A DNA stretch of 64,000 nucleotides from Desmodus rotundus (Eukaryota > Chordata > Mammalia > Chiroptera > Phyllostomidae). Shown piece by piece: positions 11,011-21,410 of the stretch. The translations under genes and the position numbers were made by a program. Below the pieces are notes generated by a model. It had not been told where the DNA came from and made no database searches. It saw only the letters and a program-made list of their open reading frames with translations. The stretch lies in assembly GCF_022682495.2 (NCBI RefSeq), contig NC_071392.1:59793459-59857458 (forward strand), written 5' to 3'. Each line of letters starts with the position of its first letter. The stretch's first letter is position 1.

Positions 11011-11972
11011 GCCAAAGTTAATAAAAAATAAACAAAGGACCTGAATAGACACTTCCCCAAGGAGGATAAACAGCGGGCCCAAAGACAAAACAAAAAAGGT
11101 TCAGCATCACTAGCCATCACAGAGATGCAAATTAAAACCACAATGAGATATCACATCACACCAGTCAGAATGGTCATCATTAATAAATCAACAAACAAGT
11201 GCCAGCGAGGGTGTGGAGAAAAGGGAACCCTAGTACACTGTTGGTGGGAATGCGGACTGGTGCAATCACTGTGGAAAACAGTGTGGAATTTTCTCAGAAA
11301 ACTAAAAATGGAATTGCCTTTTGATCCAGTTATCCAACTGCTGGGACTATACCCTAAGGATCCTGAATCACCAATTCGAACAATAAAAAATAAATACATA
11401 AATACATAAATAAAAAAAAATAAAACATTAAAAAACAAAACAAAATAACCTGTGCACCCCAATGTTCATAGCAGCACAATTTATAATAATCAAGTGCTGG
11501 AAACCGTCTAAGTGCCCATCAGTAAAGGAGTGTATCAAAAAACTATGTTACGTTTACATAATGGAATACTACACAGCAGAAAGAAAGAAGGAACTCCTAC
11601 TTTTCACAACGGTATGGATGGAACTGGAGAGCATTATGCTAAGTGAATAAGCCAGGTGGTGAAATACAAATACCATGTCATCTCACCTATAAGTGGATCC
11701 TAATTAACAAAACAAACAAATGAGCAAAATAGAACCTGAGACTTGGAAATAAAGAACAAATGAACAATAATCAGAGAGTAGGGGGGAGAGGGGGAATGGG
11801 GGAAAGAAGGGGAAAGGGCAAGCAAAGGAACACAAATAGAGGATTCATGGGCACAGAAAATGTGGGGGATTAACTGTGGGAGTGGGAGGAATTGGGTTGG
11901 GGTGAGCACAGGGTGAAAAATGTGGAACTGTAACTGCACAACCATAAATTTCAAAACAATTTTAAAATAAAG
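11010..11972 (+). mobile_element. 5'-truncated LINE-1 (ORF2 3' end plus 3'UTR)
   Basis: It starts within ORF2 at 'aaacaaaggacctgaatagac' and runs through the ORF2 C-terminus. The Cys-rich motif is readable at about 11200-11270 (CQRGCGEKG...HCWWECG, i.e. C-x3-C-x7-H-x4-C). The 3'UTR ends with AAAATAAAG at 11972. An A-rich tract of about 70 bp (11376-11450, with ATACATAA units) is inserted within the ORF2 end and breaks the frame. Typical 5'-truncated retrocopy. Confidence 0.85.
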
Positions 11973-12233
11973 AACCACCCATTTTTTTCTTCAGTCCCAT
12001 TTTAGTGTGGGTTCTATCAACACTTAAATTTAGTTCCACTCTGAGGATTTAAAAAGAAAGCTCACATAAAGTCAGGGCCTCACATCTTAAAACAGGGAGG
12101 TCCGGAATTTGAAATGAAACTCACTCAAATTCACCCTTTCCAAAACTAGGAATCAGCAAGGCAGAATGGGCTCCTGTTGGCACCTGGCATGAGTCCAGAT
12201 CTGCAAGGTGGTTCTGGATGAGCTTTGTTGGAA
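11973..12233 (-). other. Internal leader next to antisense LTR
   Basis: Unassigned 260 bp just inside the PBS-like site at 12234-12251; most simply the 5' leader of the minus-strand provirus. No coding frame recognised. Confidence 0.35.
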
Positions 12234-12251
12234 TGCTACTACATGACACCA
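12234..12251 (-). other. Candidate primer-binding site
   Basis: The minus strand reads TGGTGTCATGTAGTAGCA, six bases after the LTR end (CA at 12258). A retroviral PBS begins TGG to pair with the CCA end of a tRNA. I could not assign the tRNA. Confidence 0.5.
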
Positions 12252-12257
12252 AGTAAA

Positions 12258-12878
12258 TGTCAACATAGGAAACATTCAAATCTGTAGAGAATTTTTGTGA
12301 GTTTATTTGAGCCAAACTGATGAAATTGCCAGGAACCAAAACCTCAATGTGTTGAGAAAATGTTCCAGGACATGGAAGTTTTGAACCTTATTTTATACAT
12401 TATAATCCAAAGAGGAGGCATAAGCGGGTATCATGAAATCCATTGTTGATAAGTTAGGGAAGAAGAAGAAGCAAGGTGGGGAGACCTGTGGGACTGGATA
12501 AACAGTAAAATGATACAAACATCTTTTACCCAGGTCGGTACAGAATAGTTAACAGTCAACAATTAACATGATAACAATAATAATGAGGGGATTTGTGGTG
12601 CACATGCTTTGAGGGGTCTGGAGAAAGGAAATTTGACATTCCAAAGATATGTTATTGTGGAGGCAAAAAGGCAACAGGTGGACTCAGTTAAGGTCAAGGT
12701 TGGTCTTTGTTAGGGGAAAATATTGGCCTGGGACATGACTCCTGAATTACTTTTAGTTAGAAAGTTTTAATTTCAGACCATCTTATGAGGTTACTTTAGA
12801 TCTCTGAGTTTGTAAAGCTTCCACACAGACCTTTCCTGACATTGACAGCTTTCACATGTGGTCACTGTTCGTCCCACA
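12258..12878 (-). mobile_element. ERV class I-like LTR, minus strand
   Basis: On the minus strand it opens TGTGGGACGAACAG and ends TTGACA. A TATA-like ATGTATAAAATAAGG and the poly(A) signal in CTCAAATAAACTCAC lie in the expected order. A PBS-like sequence follows immediately inside, so this is probably a 5' LTR with its interior to the left. A diverged copy of the same family surrounds the LTR at 27635. It may be the 5' LTR of the provirus whose pol remains at 1442-2440. Confidence 0.7.
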
Positions 12879-12945
12879 AGCTTGTATTAAGGTGAATGAA
12901 AAAAAAAACCAACCTTGGAAACAAACTTGAATATTGACATAGTTA

Positions 12946-13025
12946 TGATAGTCAAATTTATAAAATGTAGGAGGAGTAGAGGTGGGAGGGAGTCCATAAT
13001 ATTTACAGGAAAAGCTCATAAATAA
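12946..13025 (+). repeat. LTR fragment, same family as 17072-17842, plus strand
   Basis: The run TATAAAATGTAGGAGGAGTA... through CTCATAAATAACTTT matches the reverse complement of 17765-17842. It is cut at 13026, where the HAL1 3' end begins, and no continuation appears beyond the HAL1. Confidence 0.65.
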
Positions 13026-14510
13026 CTTTTTAAAAGTATATTTTGTTGATTATGCTACTACAGTTGTCCCATTTTTCTCCCCTTTATTCTTCTCCACCCT
13101 GTACTCCCCTTCCCTCCAGCATTTCACCCCCTTAGTTCACGGCCATGGGTTGTACATATAAGTCCTTTGGTTTCTCCCTTTCACATACTGTTCTTAACCT
13201 CCCACTGTCTATTTTGTATCTATCAATTATGGTTCTTACCCCTTGTACCTTTTCCCCCATTCTCCCCTTCCTCTCCCAGCTGGTAATCCTCTATGTGATC
13301 TCCATTTCTGTGATTCTGATCCTGTTCTACTTGTTTGCTTATATTTTTTATTTGTTTGTTTGTTTGTTTTATGTTGTTGATAGTTGTGAGTTTGTTGTCA
13401 TTTTAATATTCATAGTTTTGATCTTCTTTTTCTTAGATAAGTCCCTTTAACATTTCATATAACAAGGACTTAGTGATGATGCTTTAACTTTACCATGTCT
13501 GGGCAGCACTTTATTTGTCCTTCCATTCTAAATGATAGCTTTGCTGGATAGAGTAATCTTGGATGCAGGTCCTTGCTTTTTATGACTTTGAATACTTCTT
13601 TCCAGCCCCTTTTGCCTATGAGGTTTTTTTTTTTTTAAGAAATCAACTGATAGACTTATGGGAACTTCTTTATAGAGAACTCTCTCCTTTTCCCTTGCTG
13701 CTTTTACGATTATCTCTTTATGTTTAATCTTGGGTAATTTAATTATGATGTGTCTTGGTGTGTTCCTCTTTGAGTCCAGCTTCTTTGGGACTCTCTGAGC
13801 TTCTTGGGCTTGTATGTCTATTTTCATCACCAGATTGGGGAAGTTACCTTTCATTATTTTTTCAAATAAGTTTTCCATTTCTTGTTCTGCCTCTTCTCCT
13901 TCTGGCACCCCTATGATTGGGATGTAGGAATGTTTAAAGTTGTCCTAGAGGTTCCTAAGCTGCTCTTCATTTTTTTGGATTCTTGTTTCTTCATTCTGAT
14001 CTGGTTGGATGTTTATTTCTTCCTTTTGTTCCAAATCATTAATTTGAGTCCCAGTTTCCTTCCCTACACTTTTGGTTCCCTGTATATTTTACTTTGTTTC
14101 ACTTTGTATAGCCTTAACTTCTTCCCTTAGTTGGTAGCTGTACTCAATCATTTCTGTGAGCATTCTGGTTACCAGTGTTTTGAACTCTGCGTCTAATACG
14201 TTGACTATCTCCTCATCTCTTAGTTCTTTTTCTGGAGTTTTGATTAGTTCTTTCATTTGGGCTATATTCTTTGTCTTGGTGCATGTGTTACATTGTAAAG
14301 GGAGGAGCCTTAGGTAATAACCAGGGTGGGCCAACCCACTTAACTGCGTTGTGACACTGTATGTGGGGAGGAGTTAGAGAGGGAAAAATGCCACTTTTTT
14401 GGCTCTTTCCTGATTTTCAGTCACTTACCCCACCTCCCACAAGTGAATTGCATCCTTTAGGTGCTGGTTCCCAGGTGTGTGGGATTTTGTACATTCTAGG
14501 ACCCTGTGTA
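13026..14510 (-). mobile_element. HAL1, 3' end through ORF1, minus strand
   Basis: The 3'UTR on the left (13026 to about 13510) matches, as reverse complement, the 3'UTR of the complete HAL1 (57708-58139), with no ORF2. ORF1 then lies at about 13528-14300: the RNA-recognition part includes RHIIIKLPKIKHKE (13908-13528) and the N-terminal coiled coil lies at 14334-14089. The 5' part is truncated near 14510. Stops and shifts break the frame. Together with 1-1441 and 56260-58139 this makes three HAL1 copies in 64 kb. Confidence 0.8.
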
Positions 14511-15600
14511 AATAGGACAGATGTAAATAGAGTAAATTTGAATTAAAAGGCATAGTTAAAAGAAAGAGTTTTGAAAAGGCCAAGGATTTCTGCTGAAGGT
14601 TAAAATCTTATCTTCTGCTCTCAAGAACTAAAGTTGGGTATATGCCACAAGGGTGGCAGTGTGATTGTTTCTGAGGACAATGAAACAAAGGAAAGCGTTA
14701 GGGTGGAGAAAGTAACAGGAAAAAGACTGGGCAGGGCTGCTATTAGCTCACATGGAAGTCAGAAAAAAAAAAAAAAAAGGGAGACCTGGTGAGAGGTTCA
14801 GTGGGGAAGCCCAGATCAAGCTGCTGCTGCCTACTATTTCCCTGGCTGCAAGTGTTTTTGGGACCCTCAGAATTTTGGAGGAAGTAAAAGGTCATACCTG
14901 AGAAGTTACATGGGCAGGGTTTAGGGCAAGGGGTGAGACTATTTCTCAAGAGGGAGAGAGCAACATTCCACATTGTCCCTCCTTGAAGTTCTTGAAAGGG
15001 ATATTCAGATGCAGATTAAGTTGCTAGAGGCTGGGACACAGACAAATGTGGCAGGCTTAAAATAGGCCAATGATTTAAACTTATTTCTCCCTTGGGCATG
15101 TTTAGAGGCAGGAAAGAGTAAAGAATTTATTTACTGGGTCCAAGTGTACTGCTTGTGAGCAGGCTCCCAAAGGCTGTTACCTTTTTGGTCATCATCAACT
15201 CTCTTACATATCTCAGTTTCTAATGACACATGTCTTACTAATGATACTAATGTCTTAGACAGCCAGGGGAGATCAGAGTGCTGGATGACTATCCCTTATT
15301 TTGTAAGTCTCCAGATGCGCCAGATTTACCTTAGTGATGGAAGTTCCCTATGAGGCCCCTGCTAACACCTGAGAACACAGACTGAAGACAGAAAATGCCT
15401 CTTCAGTGTTCAGAGCCAGGGTGAAACTTGAGCACTTATTTTAGGTTTTATCCTTGTTTCTGCTCCAAACACAGGCCTATCATCTATGAATACCTCTCCT
15501 GCATCTTTTTTACCCCAAGTGTGAGAGAGGCAAGAAAACATTGCTGGTGAGGCTGTACTCACTGCATTCCAAATAGCTGGAGACAAACGGTGCACCAGAA
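14511..15600 (-). other. Unassigned; probably interior of the LTR element at 15602
   Basis: It contains a 16-17 bp A-run at about 14763. On the minus strand it follows the LTR end at 15602 and a PBS-like TGGTGCACCGTTTGTC (about 15583-15598). A 61-codon minus frame (15595-15410) is not recognisable. I see no clear gag. Confidence 0.35.
15583..15598 (-). other. Candidate primer-binding site
   Basis: The minus strand reads TGGTGCACCGTTTGTC, about 3 bases inside the LTR end at 15602. The first seven bases resemble a tRNA-Gly type PBS, but the rest does not match well. Confidence 0.4.
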
Positions 15601-15601
15601 A

Positions 15602-16080
15602 TGTTGTAGGAGGCTTTGTTCTTGACAGAGCAACAAAGAATTCAATATCAGCAAGCTGTTTATTATTCAGGAAGAGTTTATTAGTAAAGTATTACATTGT
15701 CAGGGAAGAGAATGGGCCTAGCCGAGGTGGGTAAGAGAGGCATAGGCTCTCAGTCTCTTTGTCCTGAAGATAAATATATTTTGCAGGGTGGGGTGAGGGA
15801 ATTACATATCAGTTTGATGGAAAATGTGGTGCATACTCTTTCATTGGAGGGTGTGACCTCCTAATGAAACAGGGTGCAGCCAAGAGGAGGGCCCCAAGAA
15901 GGGATTTGTAATGGGGTCCAGAACTCAAGGTGTCCAGGAAATATTAGAAAAATATATATAGGATGTCCTCACCCCTACAAGCCTGAGCCAGGGGGGATGG
16001 GACACGTGGAACAGGGCCATTCAGAGCTGTTTTGGGTAGCAAGAGCTTTGCAGCTAACCCCTGGCACAGTCATTTAACAT
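15602..16080 (-). mobile_element. Retroviral LTR, minus strand
   Basis: The minus strand ends ...CTCCTACAACA at 15602. It carries TACTAATAAACTCTTCC and AATAATAAACAGC (poly(A) signals) and an upstream TATA-like CCTATATATATT (about 15955). The far end near 16080 is not sharply defined. A PBS-like sequence lies just inside. A different element in plus orientation starts beyond it. Confidence 0.55.
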
Positions 16081-16110
16081 ATCTATAACCTTTAACTGGT
16101 TTCATACATA

Positions 16111-16990
16111 TGTTAAATAGCTATGGTCACGCTTTGAGCCAGGGGGATGGGAGCAAATTCCACCCAAGATGGGACTGGGAAGCAACTCCTCCTGGTTACA
16201 GGGCCTGCGTGAGAGCTTGGAGATGATTGGCTCCACGCCATGGGGCCACACCTGCCCAGACTTACTATGACAGCCCAGTAAAGCTGGAAGAATACAGGGA
16301 TGCTGGCAGGTGTAACTGAATGTAGGAGGAGTCGGAAATGGGGCTGCAAAGGAAGATGGGCGCTGGGATTTAAACCTAGGCGCGGCAGCCATAGAGGGAG
16401 AGACCACGAGGTTCTGAAGCAAGTAGCTAGGTAGATGTCCACGCGGTTCTGGAGTGAATAAAGAGGACCACGCAGTTCTGGAGTGAATAGGAGGACCATG
16501 AGGTTCTGAGGGGAAAGGGAGAGGGCCACAAGGATCTGAAGTAAAGAGGACCATGTGGTTCTGGAGTGAATAGGAGAGGACCGTGTAGCTTTGGAGTGCT
16601 TCTTTTTGCCACACGGCTTAGGCAGCAGGAGAGAATTTGCCAGGAAGAAAAGGGGAGAAAGAACTCTTGCTGGTGGGCCATGAGAAGGTGCCACATGGCT
16701 TTGGATTAACTGGAGATTGCAGCAGCCACACAGCTGATGGTGCCGGGAGCCTGAATCATGAACTTCTACTTCTTTTCCTGAGATACAGTACCCCGGACTG
16801 GGCAGAGGGAAAGGGAAGGACTGTGCATCTGTGGGTATTCTAGAGGACTTTAGTATCTTATTGAAGACATTAAGTCATTACTCTAAGTTTGTGTAACTTT
16901 TAAATAAATAATTCCTTTCCTTTTCACCAGTCTCTGGCATTGAGAGACGTCTTTCCTCTGGCGGCAGGCATTGCCAACCTAGCAGGTGGG
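16111..16990 (+). mobile_element. LTR-like element with internal minisatellite, plus strand
   Basis: It shows LTR-like features in plus orientation: a TATA-like GGGATTTAAACC (about 16370) and a poly(A) region TTTAAATAAATAATTCC (about 16900), followed by a U5-like stretch GTCTCTGGCATTGAGAGACG. Between them lies a 28-bp minisatellite (16405-16620). Ends and family are uncertain; it could be part of a larger retroviral sequence. Confidence 0.5.
16405..16620 (+). repeat. Minisatellite, about 28-bp unit, ~7 copies
   Basis: Imperfect units of the form CCACGCGGTTCTGGAGTGAA + TAAAGAGGA recur seven times (CCACGCGG, CCACGCAG, CCATGAGG, CCACAAGG, CCATGTGG, CCGTGTAG, CCACACGG starts). Unit length varies from 25 to 30 bp. 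GC-richer than the surroundings. Confidence 0.8.
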
Positions 16991-17071
16991 CGTGGGGGGG
17001 GGAATCTCCAGAGACAGAAAGGGGGAATCCTTTCTGTAATAATTTATTGTGAACCCCCTCCCCCACTGCTC

Positions 17072-17842
17072 TGTAACACTAAGAGTAGTTGACGCAGTCA
17101 TCTGCAAGCAGTGTCCACAGCATTGTGGCTGAGGCGAGACAAATTCACACAGACTACTGAGTCCTGTGGAGGAAAAGGGACTTCATGGCCACTCTCTCAA
17201 GAGGATAGCGCCCTGACCCTTGCCTTGACAGGCTTTTATTGCTTTTCTGGGCACATTACATTGAGGATGGTCCTCATTTACTATGCACAGGTTCACTTTA
17301 GGTGGTTACTTTTTGCAGAAAACAAAGGAGAGGATGTTGCTAATTATATCAAAAAGGAAGGATATTTGCAAATGTAAAGGGAAAAGTGGTTGAACTGGTT
17401 ACACTTGTCCTTGGAAGGTTTAGCATAGATTTTAGGAAGTTACTTTAAAGATATGCAGTAAACATTTGCTGCCTCAATTCAGGGTGAGGGGGTTTTAGCA
17501 AAAAGCAAGTCTCAAAGTGTCCTAGGTACAATGCAGGCCTGATTCCCCATGGGAGAACCTCTCCATGGGCGTGGATCCTGTGTGCCAGACCTCACTTTCC
17601 ACTGGCCTTTCCAAGTGGGAGCTGGGCCCACGCCATGCAGAAAGGTCTCCTATAAGTAGGTAGGCATGTGTGAAGGTCTGTTAACTGAGATCCTTATCTT
17701 GCTCTAGATTACCTCTTGTCATCCATTATAAAAACAAGTATGTGGCCAGAGGTAGTTAATCAAAGTTATTTATGAGCTTTTTCTGTGAGTATGGACCCCC
17801 TCCAACCTCTCCTCCTTCTCCTACATTTTATAACTTCTAACA
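17072..17842 (-). mobile_element. ERV2-like LTR, minus strand
   Basis: The minus strand begins TGTTAGAAGTTATAAAATG and ends CTTAGTGTTACA. It contains AGCAATAAAAGCCTGTC (poly(A) signal, reverse complement at about 17231-17250), a layout similar to the ERV2-like solo LTRs at 37160 and 49676. No target duplication: the flanks are CTGCTC on the left and GTTATT on the right, so it may be one LTR of a truncated or rearranged provirus. Confidence 0.6.
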
Positions 17843-17979
17843 GTTATTTAGAAGTTCATATTTTTAATTAAATATTTAAATAAATAAACTACTTTTTTCT
17901 TATTTATACTTCCAACATGAGTTACTATGCAAAATAAATACAACCATCCATAAAATGAATGTTAAGGTGACAAAGGCTA

Positions 17980-18687
17980 TGAATGAATTCACAAAGAGAA
18001 AAAAGTGCAGAGAGTAAAAGTTTTTATTTTTACTTTTCCAAGTGAGGGAAAGGGGTAGGTGTGGAGAAATGCAGCAGCCCTGAGGGGTTAGATCTTGGGG
18101 CTTTTATCAGGTAATGGGGTGGTTGTAGAGTAGGATTTTTCAGTTAGGTTGCAACTTGTTTGAATGTTATCTTTGGGTACAAGGTGTGGTTGTTGTGGTC
18201 TGATATGTCCTATTTCAAAAATTCCCAGAGCTTCTGCACCTTCAGGGTGCTTCCAGTAATTTTCTATTCCTGAGGATAAAATCTCATAAAACAATTAGGG
18301 TCAGTTATAGTGTATGTGGTCCAGCTAGTTCTGGCAAAAAGGACCTGAGTAAAGGGGGCTTTTGTCCTTTTATTCCCCCTCTCTGGTTTTCGAGATGGAT
18401 TTATCCTTAATGGCCTGAACCCATTCTGGTTCTGGGGAGTAGGAATAAATTTCTCTTCTTCTGGAACTATTTCTTGCAGATTATGGATGTAGAGTTGTCC
18501 CTGCCTGTGGATCTTAGTATGTGTCATTAAGAGAGCGAAGATGGAACTGGACAGCCTGAAAAGCAAGAGCTGTAGTCAGGGGTCATTTGTGAAAGGAGTC
18601 TCACAGAGCACTGATGCTTTGTTGGATGAAACACATAAGGTATCTTAGGAGACATGGCCCAAAAGTGACAATTAAGCATTGTGATTA
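17980..18687 (-). mobile_element. 3' LTR of the provirus (outer limit uncertain)
   Basis: The first 380 bp align with the 5' LTR at 25841-26217, including the AATAAA-like GTAAAAATAAAAACT (minus, about 18020-18035) and CCTGATAAAAGCCCC. Further right the sequence lacks a partner because the 5' LTR is truncated, so its inner limit is unclear. A solo LTR begins at 18688. Confidence 0.7.
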
Positions 18688-18971
18688 TGTGACAGGAAAG
18701 CTAAACTCCATTTTAAGAAAGTTCTGCCAAGCCATAAGCCACCGCGTTAACTTCCGCCTTCTACTTCTGTAAGGCCCTGCTTCCTGCTTCGCGCCATTCC
18801 CCGCCCCACATTTTCACACCAATAGTGACGGTCAGCCTCCTGCCTATATAAATAGGGTTCTGGCTTACACCAGTGCCCAGAATTTGGAGACTGCCTCCTC
18901 TGGGTCCACATGTGTAAATAAACTCCACTTCGCTACCCTAGAACTTTGTCTGAGTCATTTGTCCCATAACA
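18688..18971 (+). mobile_element. Solo LTR, 284 bp, plus strand, TSD ATTA
   Basis: It begins TGTGACAGGAAAGC and ends CCCATAACA, flanked by ATTA on both sides (18684-18687 and 18972-18975), the 4-bp duplication typical of class I retroviruses. Complete short LTR without interior, so left by recombination between two LTRs. Plus orientation, opposite to the provirus it interrupts, hence a later insertion. Confidence 0.85.
18799..18922 (+). promoter_or_regulatory. Promoter and poly(A) signals in solo LTR
   Basis: In order: GC box CCCCGCCCC (18799-18807), CCAAT (18829-18833), TATATAAAT (18845-18853) and AATAAA (18917-18922). Spacing fits a retroviral U3-R; transcription would run rightward. All elements appear unmutated. 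Activity is not shown by sequence alone. Confidence 0.65.
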
Positions 18972-19109
18972 ATTAGACCTAGGAAATGGGTTAGCCAAGA
19001 AAACTAGGACCAAATGTTGATCTTGAAATCTCACCAGGCTGCTTTTTTATAGAATTTGTTGACTTTGTCAATGATATTTTAAAAATTATTTTGTATTTTT
19101 CCAGATTGG

Positions 19110-20400
19110 TTAATGGAAAACAACAATCCTCATTAAGTGTAGCACAGGTCCCTCCTGGTTAGCCATTAGTAAGTCCAGGGCCCACCTATTATGTAGAACT
19201 ACTCCTGCTAGGGAGGTGGTTTGTTCTTGTAGGGTATTAGTTTTGTTGACTGTGTCAATTATCTGTTGAGTTACTTCTAAGGAGAGTCTCTGGGTCATAA
19301 AAATGGAGTTTAAAAGTCCTCTGATGCCAGCTCCTATTCCAGCTAGAATGCCAACTATGATGATTATGACTAAGGTCCCCTTTTTTACTTTTGTGAGTTG
19401 GGAGTATAAGGGGAGAGGTATGAAGTCATTGATGAGGGTAAGTTTGGAATAATATAAGTGAGAGTACAAGTGCCCATTCAGTTAGCAGGTAAACAAACAC
19501 AGACTTTGTCCCCACAGAAGTAGGTGCAATTTTTTTTTTTTTTTTAGTTTAGGCAAGTATCAATCATGTTAGGTAGAGGGGAACTTGGCTAAAGAAATCT
19601 ATGGAGGAGAATATTGGTCTTCAGAGATTATAATAGGCCTGTTGGTGTAGGTGATTGAGAAGTATTTGGTTTACTGTGGGCTTGACCCTTTCATTAACAG
19701 CCCATCCAGGTTGACTGAAATAGGTGGGAACCAGGTAGGTCTCTAATTGGCTCCATTGGGAAAGAGATCAGAATTGCTATTAGTCTCCCTTTAGGAAAAA
19801 TGTTGGTGTAGACCCAATAGTTTTTTTAAGGTTGAATTGCCTTTATTATTTAAAAATCTAAGGACCTCCTAGGCTGTAGATAGGTAAGGGTGTTCCAAGA
19901 GAGCATTTCCAGAAGTAAAAAAAAAATTAGGACAAGTAAACTAGGGTTACCAGCAAGGACATGGGATTTCTTATCAGGGCTGGTATGGAGGTATAAAATG
20001 AGAATTACTCAGTAGTGCCAGATCATATCAGATACTTTCCAGGACTCACATGTTCATCAGCTGGAATTTGGTGAGTCAGAGCTTGGTATCCAAAATTGGA
20101 TGGCAGTCATAGGAGCCTTCAGGAGGTTTCTCCTGTGGAGAGTTCTTAGGCTAAGTGGGTCAGTGGGTTTGAGTCCAGAGAGTTGTATCCATGATGGAAG
20201 TCCCGAGAGCTTTGCTGGCATGGGATTGGTGAGAATTACTTGAAAGGGGCTCTTCCAGGGAGGTTGGAAGGGTTTAGATTGTCCAGGGAAGTCCTTTAAT
20301 AAAACCCAATCTCTGGACTGTAAGTATTTATTTGGGGGTAATTTTATAAGTTGAGGTAAGTAGGTGTCTGTGTATTTGGTGGAGGAAAAGTCTGTCTAAT
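19110..20400 (-). pseudogene. env: Provirus env, degraded; TM part readable
   Basis: The transmembrane-subunit part is an open frame of 119 codons (19469-19110). It has a hydrophobic fusion-peptide-like run (about residues 32-55), a heptad-repeat region rich in Gln, Asn and Leu, and then the conserved gammaretroviral region, here LHNRWALDLLMANQEG. The Cys triplet that normally follows and the membrane anchor are not readable. The surface-subunit part (about 19530-20400) is full of stops. A 20-base T-run at about 19531-19550 (poly-A on minus) lies in it. Broken beyond function; limits approximate. Confidence 0.7.
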
Positions 20401-20409
20401 TCTAGTGCT

Positions 20410-21410
20410 GGGAGATAGTTGTCTAGAGCTGGAGGTGAAGTGGATGGAAAGGGGGATAAAAGTGCTGGTGGCCGTACATGATCTCAAAGGGGCTTATAAA
20501 GAAAGGAGCTCTGGTGGTAATGTGGAGCCTGAGAAGCATGTAAGGAAGGAGTTCTATCCAACTTTCATTGAGTTCTAGTGAGAGTTTGATGAGTTGTTTA
20601 AGGGTAGAGTGTGCCTTTTCGACCTTTCCAGAGGATTGGGGGTGCCAGGTTGCATTCAGCTTATGAGATGTTTAGAGCTTGAGAGATTTTTTGTGTGATT
20701 TGGGAAGTAAAGGCTGGATCACTGTCATTCTGGAGTGAGAACTGTAGTCCAAACCTGAGAATTATATCCTGGAGAAGGACTTTAGTGACCTCTGAGGCCC
20801 ATTCATTGATGGCAGGAAAGGCTTCTCTCCATCCTGAGAAAGTGTCAATGAGAGTGAGAAGGTATTTGTGTTTGTGATGGGGAAGCATGTGGGTGGAATC
20901 TACTTGCCAGTCCTGCCCAGGTAAATGTCCCTACAGATGGTGCATGGGTAGAGAGGGAGGGGATCTGAGGTGGTCCTGTGGACTGACCTGCCAACAGATG
21001 GACCAGTCCTTAGTGATGTTTCTTAGCTTGCTTTCTAATTATTTGGAATGTAAGGGAGGAGAAAGAAGTACCTGTAGGGGTCTGCTGTCAATATGGAGGG
21101 AGTTGTAAATCTTGTAAAATGGGGGATTCCTAAAGTTGGGGAAGAATATACTTTCCCCTATATAAAAGCCAAGGTTCCTGCCAGGTAGCCACTAATTTTG
21201 TACATTGTGAGATTTCCTTAGGAGAGTAACTGGGTGTTTGGCTTGGTAGTGAGGGTAGGGATAGCACCTGTGTTGCTGGGAATGGTAGAGGCTGCCAATT
21301 TTGCCTCCCAATAAGCCCTGTTATTCCCTAAGGCCACAGCTGATGGGGTGTAATGGTGGACCTTACATTGAATAATGGCTACTTGCATAGGTAATTGTGC
21401 TGCCATATTA
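20410..21410 (-). pseudogene. pol: Provirus integrase domain, broken
   Basis: The frame 20888-20661 shows the catalytic core around LLTLIDTFSGW (first catalytic Asp kept) and SLQNDSDPAFTSQ (second Asp kept). The third acidic residue falls in a frameshifted stretch after 20660. A preceding frame (21406-21218) covers the RNase H end and start of integrase (AVALGNNRAYWEAKLAA). Integrases join viral DNA to host DNA in the nucleus. Frameshifts and stops leave no complete domain. Confidence 0.75.

Noticed and set aside
12946..13025. Possible host-gene promoter (TATAAAATG)
   Set aside because: The same segment occurs reversed at 17765-17842 as part of an LTR family.
16102..16696. Three overlapping long minus-strand open frames (up to 193 codons)
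   Set aside because: They come from the low stop density of the minisatellite and GC-rich LTR-like DNA; three frames open at once with repetitive Ser/Pro/Leu content is not a gene signature.
19530..19550. Poly-T as tail of a retroposon
   Set aside because: No retroposon body follows on either side; the env reading continues across it, so it is an expanded A-run on the minus strand.
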